From positions 243,425-307,424 of the forward strand of contig VFIW01000074.1 of assembly GCA_006386115.1 (NCBI GenBank): a stretch of 64,000 bases of DNA, written 5' to 3'. The stretch comes from Globisporangium splendens. Lineage: Eukaryota > Oomycota > Peronosporomycetes > Pythiales > Pythiaceae. Positions 58,361 to 64,000 of the stretch are shown here, piece after piece. Position numbers and translations under genes: made by a program. Below the pieces are notes generated by a model, which worked only from the letters and a program-made list of their open reading frames with translations, made no database searches and was not told where the DNA came from. Position 1 is the first letter of the stretch. Each line of letters begins with the position of its first letter.

Positions 58361-59911
58361 ATGGAAAGCAACAAGTACTCTGAAGCGGCGGAAGCCTTTA
58401 TACCCGACCGTATCGACATCGACTACGTGGAGATAACCGGCCCTCCGTCATGTCTCGAAGTCATCTCTCGTGCCGAGTTCACTGTCGGAACGTTCAAGCG
58501 CGACCTGTCCAAGCGAAGTGGCCAGTACCTTCTGCTTGCATACCAACCGGGGTATGTGTATGTGAAGGTTACTGAAGAGCAACGAATGGATATCGTCGGT
58601 AATCTGAGCGTGCGCTTTGGTGTGGTTCTCGATCCAAGTCCTGATCCGACAGTTCTTCTGAAGAGCGTGTCGAGAAGAGTTGTCTCGTCCCAGCTAGTGG
58701 AGATGTTGGAAGGGATGGAAGTGGGCGAAGTGATTTACGTGAACTACGGTATGAAGTCGCCGATCCGATTCTACTCGTGGCTTTCGTTGCTTCCATAAGA
58801 GTGCAGCGTGATTGTCGATGTCGGCGTTGAAGATTTGTCGAAGGATGAAGACCTCGTGATTTTGACTCGTTTTACGGGTGGTCCAATGATCGAGCACATC
58901 TACCACAACTTTGAGTTGTTCAGTGTGCTTCAGTGTGGTGCCGAGCCAGCATTTGGGACCTGTTTGATTGAAGCGAAGCGGAACATGGCGACAAACATGT
59001 TGAAAGCGCGTGTGTACTCGAGCATTGTGCACTCTCTGAAGGCAAACGTGCAAGCGGCGTGGGTTCCGAAGCCTCGTAATGTGAAGGCGTTGCGACGTTA
59101 CGAAGAGTACTACAAGCGTCTTCCTGTGGCTTATCTTCGTGATGGCGGTCGTTGTTGCCTGATTCGCACGGAAATCCGACTCCGCATGCGTTCTTGGGAG
59201 ACGTTGTTGGAAGACTTCGGACGTTTTCGGCGTGAGGTGTACGCGAGGACTGAGTTTCGTCGCCTGAAGCTCGATGAGATTCTGTACTCAATGCCGCAGA
59301 TTCTGGACTGGGCGAAGTCGAAGAACATCTTCCAAGGCACGGACTCAAGGTGGTGTTCGCCTCAGCAAGTTCGTCTGTACCACGTCGTTAACAACTCGCA
59401 CGGTCACGCTGGCAAAGGGTCTCAGAGTGCCATCGACCAGTCTCGTGCTTTGATTGCTGAAGCGCACACGTACTACCAGCAAAAGCGCATTGCAGACGGT
59501 CGCGTGTTTGGCATTTCATCTGGTGTCGAAGGCAACGGAGCAATTGATCTCATGAGCGACTCTGACGAAGAACAGAAGATGGATGTGGATTCTGGCCATG
59601 TTCAGTTTGTGGACGAAGTTGAGGTGATCGATCTGATCGACGACGAAGAAGCCATCTCCGACGACGATGAAGATCTACTCTCTGAGGAAGAGAGCGACCG
59701 TCGCCAACGACAAGCCTCAGTTTCCCTTCGTGATTTGATGTCGGATGTGGAGACCAATGTTCTGATTGTCCGCGAAGGCCGTACAAAGTGGTACCAAGTG
59801 AAGAAGCTTAACGGCAATTTGTGGAAGCGTGGGACTTCGCGCGAGTATCTGATCCAGCGCGTTGTTGATGAACTGAAAGGAGATTGGCGTCAACATGTCA
59901 TGTCGAAGTAG
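58361..59911 (+). CDS. Subtelomeric family protein of unknown function, full-length founder
   Basis: One reading frame from 58361 to 59911 with a single in-frame TAA at 58796. A 51-nt GT-AG intron (58749-58799) would remove it and keep frame, giving about 499 aa (exons 58361-58748 and 58800-59911); otherwise it is a nonsense pseudogene. The N-terminal ~110 residues (ITGPPSCLEVISRAEFTVG) are the part repeated downstream. The middle is basic/aromatic (YYKRLPVAYLRDGGRCCLI). About 385-440 carries two SUMO-interaction-like motifs next to acid runs (AIDLMSDSDEE and VEVIDLIDDEE). No enzyme motif or signal peptide. Function unknown; nuclear SUMO-linked action is a hypothesis. Confidence 0.65.
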
Positions 59912-59993
59912 GTTGAGTAGTTCTGCTAGAGCATAGTATGGACTTTGAAAGAGAACTGATTGAATAAAGCCGCGAACTTTTGGGATTTTAATG

Positions 59994-60072
59994 TGAGGGT
60001 TTAGGGTTTAGGGTTTAGATAGGTTCAGATGCTGTCCTGTTTTAAAACGAACCCCTAGGGTTTAGGGTTTAG
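59994..60072 (+). repeat. Interstitial TTTAGGG tract 2
   Basis: Two short tracts (59994-60020 and 60056-60072) separated by a partial, diverged copy of the unit head (AGATGCTGT...). Confidence 0.85.
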
Positions 60073-60254
60073 ATGCTGTACCGTTTTAAAACTAGCTTGT
60101 CAAATTTCGCAGAAATTTGGCAAGATATGTTTTCAAATGTGTACAGCACGGTGGTGGAAACGCGAAATTCTGAAAAGTTCTAGAAGCTTCAAAAATTGGC
60201 AAAAAGTGATAAAATGTCACATATCTCAAAATCCAACTTGTAGAATTTTCTAGA

Positions 60255-61431
60255 AGGGTTTAGGGTTTAGGGTTTAGGGTTTAGGGTTTAGATGCTGTCC
60301 CGTTTGAAAACTAGCCACACAAATTTCGTAGAAATTTGTGGGGGTATGTTTTCAACTACGGGCAGCATCTCGGCGAAAACGAGAAATCTGCCGAAATTGT
60401 AGTTTTTGAGATATTACGAAAAAACCGAAAAAATGTCGCATTGCGCAAAAACTAGCCACACAATCTTTCTCAAACTTCAACCATCGTTTTCTACGCCATT
60501 GAAAACCCCATATCCGAAAGTTTTAGAAACGAGAAGTTTTTGGTGCCGAGCTATCGCCATCCATTCAAATTTGCAATGTACTGGATTAGGATATATCGAA
60601 AGTATTGACTTCTGCTATATCGAGTACTGAGTTAGGCAATGTGTAAAGTACTGATTTAAGCTATCAAAATGTAATGTTTTAGGACATCTTGATCTCTTGA
60701 TTTATGACATATATTATGTACTGAAGTAAGCCATCTTGAGCAATGTTTTAGCATATAATACGCATTGTTTGCGCTCCCAAATGGAGCAATGACAGCGACG
60801 ACAAATCATTTGGTCCTCGTGTATTGCGTGGACATTCTGATTGGTTTCTTTGTGAATCATGCAGCGTGCGACACAGACATAAGTCGAACGTGTGCAAAAA
60901 CACGCAGTTGAAGTTGCCTCTGATTGGCTGGTTTATAAATCATGCAGCGTGTGACACAGACAGAAGTTCAACCTGAGCAAAAATACGCAGTTGAAGTTGC
61001 ATCTGAATGGCGACAGTGGACATGGTGAAGCGTGTGACACAAACAGAGGATATGACAATGCGAAAGTTTTCTTCTTCTTCTTTTATTCATTTCCCAATTC
61101 GCGATGGAAAGCAACAAGTACTCTCAAGTGGCGGAAGCCTTTATACCCGACCGTGTCGACATCGACTACGTCGAGATAACCGGCCCGCCGTCATGCCTCG
61201 AGGTCATCTCTCGTGCCGAGTTCACTGTCGGGACGTTCAAGCGCGACCTGTCGAAGCGAAGCGGCCAATACCTTCTGCTGGCATACCAACCGGGGTATGT
61301 GTATGTGAAGGTTACTGAAGAGCAACGAATGGACATCGTCTTTGATTTGAGCGTTCGCTTTGGTGTGATTCTCGATCCAAGTCCTGATCCGACGGTTCTT
61401 CTGAAGAGCGTGTCAATAAGAGTTGTCTCGT
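60255..61431 (+). repeat. Subtelomeric tandem unit B (~1.18 kb, type 1)
   Basis: Begins with (TTTAGGG)~5 at 60255-60291, then ATGCTGTCCCGTTTGAAAAC and ~1.1 kb ending in the truncated ORF. The head carries the type 1 variant (CTACGGGCAGC; GAAATTGTAGTTTTTGAG; CGCAAAAACTAGCC). Confidence 0.9.
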
Positions 61432-61442
61432 CTAGGGTTTAG
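61104..61442 (+). pseudogene. Truncated N-terminal copy of the subtelomeric family gene (unit B)
   Basis: 112 codons matching the first ~110 codons of the founder at 58361. They run into TTTAGGG repeat, whose TAG gives the stop (end VSSRV). Homology to the founder stops after TTGTCTCGTC (founder about 58689). It retains a start codon and flanking CCAAT boxes, so it may still be transcribed. Confidence 0.8.
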
Positions 61443-62610
61443 GGTTTAGGGTTTAGGGTTTAGGGTTTAGATGCTGTCCCGTTTGAAAACTAGCCACACA
61501 AATTTCGTAGAAATTTGTGGGGGTATGTTTTCAACGACGGGCAGCATCTCGGCGAAAACGAGAAATCTGCTGAAATTTTACTTTTTGAGATATAACGAAA
61601 AAACTGAAAAAATGTCGCATTGCACAAAAACAAGCCACACAATCTTTCTCAAAATCTCACCATCGTTTTCTACGCCATTGAAAACCCCATATCCGAAAGT
61701 TTTAGAAACGAGAAGTTTTTGGTGCCGAGCTATCGCCATCCATTCAAATTTGCAATGTACTGGATTAGGATATATCGAAAGTATTGACTTCTGCTATATC
61801 GAGTACTGAGTTAGGCAATGTGTAAAGTACTGATTTAAGCTATCAAAATGTAATGTTTTAGGACATCTTGATCTCTTGATTTATGACATATATTATGTAC
61901 TGAAGTAAGCCATCTTGAGCAATGTTTTAGCATATAATACGCATTGTTTGCGCTCCCAAATGGAGCAATGACAGCGACGACAAATCATTTGGTCCTCGTG
62001 TATTGCGTGGACATTCTGATTGGTTTCTTTGTGAATCATGCAGCGTGCGACACAGACATAAGTCGAACGTGTGCAAAAACACGCAGTTGAAGTTGCCTCT
62101 GATTGGCTGGTTTATAAATCATGCAGCGTGTGACACAGACAGAAGTTCAACCTGAGCAAAAATACGCAGTTGAAGTTGCATCTGAATGGCGACAGTGGAC
62201 ATGGTGAAGCGTGTGACACAAACAGAGGATATGACAATGCGAAAGTTTTCTTCTTCTTCTTTTATTCATTTCCCAATTCGCGATGGAAAGCAACAAGTAC
62301 TCTCAAGTGGCGGAAGCCTTTATACCCGACCGTGTCGACATCGACTACGTCGAGATAACCGGCCCGCCGTCATGCCTCGAGGTCATCTCTCGTGCCGAGT
62401 TCACTGTCGGGACGTTCAAGCGCGACCTGTCGAAGCGAAGCGGCCAATACCTTCTGCTGGCATACCAACCGGGGTATGTGTATGTGAAGGTTACTGAAGA
62501 GCAACGAATGGACATCGTCTTTGATTTGAGCGTTCGCTTTGGTGTGATTCTCGATCCAAGTCCTGATCCGACGGTTCTTCTGAAGAGCGTGTCAATAAGA
62601 GTTGTCTCGT
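61432..62610 (+). repeat. Subtelomeric tandem unit C (1179 bp, type 2)
   Basis: Telomeric tract at 61432-61470. The head carries the type 2 variant (CGACGGGCAGC; GAAATTTTACTTTTTGAG; CACAAAAACAAGCC), matching the partial unit E at the window's end. Confidence 0.92.
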
Positions 62611-62621
62611 CTAGGGTTTAG
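62283..62621 (+). pseudogene. Truncated N-terminal copy of the subtelomeric family gene (unit C)
   Basis: Same 112-codon frame as the unit B copy at a 1179-bp offset, with the stop inside the next telomeric tract. The protein sequence is identical to the unit B and D copies. Confidence 0.8.
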
Positions 62622-63789
62622 GGTTTAGGGTTTAGGGTTTAGGGTTTAGATGCTGTCCCGTTTGAAAACTAGCCACACAAATTTCGTAGAAATTTGTGGG
62701 GGTATGTTTTCAACTACGGGCAGCATCTCGGCGAAAACGAGAAATCTGCCGAAATTGTAGTTTTTGAGATATTACGAAAAAACCGAAAAAATGTCGCATT
62801 GCGCAAAAACTAGCCACACAATCTTTCTTAAACTTCAACCATCGTTTTCTACGCCATTGAAAACCCCATATCCGAAAGTTTTAGAAACGAGAAGTTTTTG
62901 GTGCCGAGCTATCGCCATCCATTCAAATTTGCAATGTACTGGATTAGGATATATCGAAAGTATTGACTTCTGCTATATCGAGTACTGAGTTAGGCAATGT
63001 GTAAAGTACTGATTTAAGCTATCAAAATGTAATGTTTTAGGACATCTTGATCTCTTGATTTATGACATATATTATGTACTGAAGTAAGCCATCTTGAGCA
63101 ATGTTTTAGCATATAATACGCATTGTTTGCGCTCCCAAATGGAGCAATGACAGCGACGACAAATCATTTGGTCCTCGTGTATTGCGTGGACATTCTGATT
63201 GGTTTCTTTGTGAATCATGCAGCGTGCGACACAGACATAAGTCGAACGTGTGCAAAAACACGCAGTTGAAGTTGCCTCTGATTGGCTGGTTTATAAATCA
63301 TGCAGCGTGTGACACAGACAGAAGTTCAACCTGAGCAAAAATACGCAGTTGAAGTTGCATCTGAATGGCGACAGTGGACATGGTGAAGCGTGTGACACAA
63401 ACAGAGGATATGACAATGCGAAAGTTTTCTTCTTCTTCTTTTATTCATTTCCCAATTCGCGATGGAAAGCAACAAGTACTCTCAAGTGGCGGAAGCCTTT
63501 ATACCCGACCGTGTCGACATCGACTACGTCGAGATAACCGGCCCGCCGTCATGCCTCGAGGTCATCTCTCGTGCCGAGTTCACTGTCGGGACGTTCAAGC
63601 GCGACCTGTCGAAGCGAAGCGGCCAATACCTTCTGCTGGCATACCAACCGGGGTATGTGTATGTGAAGGTTACTGAAGAGCAACGAATGGACATCGTCTT
63701 TGATTTGAGCGTTCGCTTTGGTGTGATTCTCGATCCAAGTCCTGATCCGACGGTTCTTCTGAAGAGCGTGTCAATAAGAGTTGTCTCGT
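62611..63789 (+). repeat. Subtelomeric tandem unit D (1179 bp, type 1)
   Basis: Telomeric tract at 62611-62649. The head matches unit B, not the adjacent unit C, so the types alternate B-C-D-E as 1-2-1-2. One visible difference from B is TCTTTCTTAAAC versus TCTTTCTCAAAC. Confidence 0.92.
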
Positions 63790-63800
63790 CTAGGGTTTAG
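63462..63800 (+). pseudogene. Truncated N-terminal copy of the subtelomeric family gene (unit D)
   Basis: Same as the unit B and C copies at a further 1179-bp offset, ending in the telomeric tract of unit E. The identical protein in three copies indicates recent amplification or homogenisation. Confidence 0.8.
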
Positions 63801-64000
63801 GGTTTAGGGTTTAGGGTTTAGGGTTTAGATGCTGTCCCGTTTGAAAACTAGCCACACAAATTTCGTAGAAATTTGTGGGGGTATGTTTTCAACGACGGGC
63901 AGCATCTCGGCGAAAACGAGAAATCTGCTGAAATTTTACTTTTTGAGATATAACGAAAAAACTGAAAAAATGTCGCATTGCACAAAAACAAGCCACACAA
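63790..64000 (+). repeat. Subtelomeric unit E, cut by window edge (type 2)
   Basis: Telomeric tract at 63790-63828 followed by a type 2 head. The array continues beyond the window. Confidence 0.9.

Noticed and set aside
58796..58798. Stop-codon readthrough or selenocysteine at the TAA
   Set aside because: TAA is not used for selenocysteine, and a GT-AG intron of 51 nt explains the stop more simply.
57420..64000. CRISPR-like array or minisatellite
   Set aside because: The units are ~1.18 kb with telomeric tracts and a gene fragment, the DNA is eukaryotic, and there are no short spaced repeats.

Overview
The window reads as nuclear DNA of an oomycete, most likely a zoospore-forming, Pythium/Phytophthora-like species. 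The evidence is intron-poor genes with short GT-AG introns (mostly 50-110 nt), a Crinkler (CRN)-type effector relic, two bZIP regulators of oomycete type, and plant/oomycete-type TTTAGGG telomeric repeats at the right edge. There is no sign of prokaryotic, organellar or viral DNA. The G-rich telomeric strand runs 5'->3' to the right, so the right side points toward a chromosome end. The species is an inference. Exon coordinates were derived by hand from splice signals and reading-frame continuity, and most models close in frame.

Layout. 0.2-19.6 kb is a gene-dense core: a frameshifted FSP1/AIFM2-like oxidoreductase, a bZIP with a non-canonical basic region, a large coiled-coil protein convergent with a low-complexity acidic protein, a 1311-residue thioesterase-adenylation-carrier-reductase enzyme, FolD, and a PX-AGC kinase. 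19.6-23.7 kb is an eroded accessory island with a broken minus-strand ORF and a multiply frameshifted CRN P-loop/nuclease-type pseudogene. 23.7-26.8 kb holds two PP1 catalytic subunit genes as a near-perfect inverted duplication, tail to tail, with apparently identical introns. 27-44 kb returns to core genes: a Sec14-PH protein, an eEF1A-type lysine methyltransferase, a PTEN-like phosphatase, a predicted acylated pseudokinase, ALKBH7, DPH7, a small membrane protein and a canonical bZIP. 44-57 kb holds an RRM protein, a CH-domain/ARM-like flagellar candidate (apparently frameshifted), an HSF-type factor, a poorly resolved multi-exon gene and methylcrotonyl-CoA carboxylase alpha.

57.4-64 kb is subtelomere. 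A full-length gene of unknown function with SUMO-interaction-like motifs (58.4-59.9 kb) is followed by tandem ~1179-bp units. Each unit carries an interstitial (TTTAGGG)~5 tract and a 5' fragment of that same gene cut off exactly where telomeric repeat begins. Two variants of the unit alternate, giving a dimeric ~2.36-kb higher-order repeat.

Functional threads are signalling and lipids (PTEN, Sec14-PH, PX-AGC kinase, PP1), translation-factor modification (DPH7 and an eEF1A methyltransferase), mitochondrial metabolism (MCC alpha, ALKBH7) and cilium/flagellum candidates. Several otherwise intact genes contain single-base frame breaks (near 451, 9515, 11320, 48280 and 49700). Whether these are draft-assembly indels or real lesions should be settled before calling them pseudogenes.
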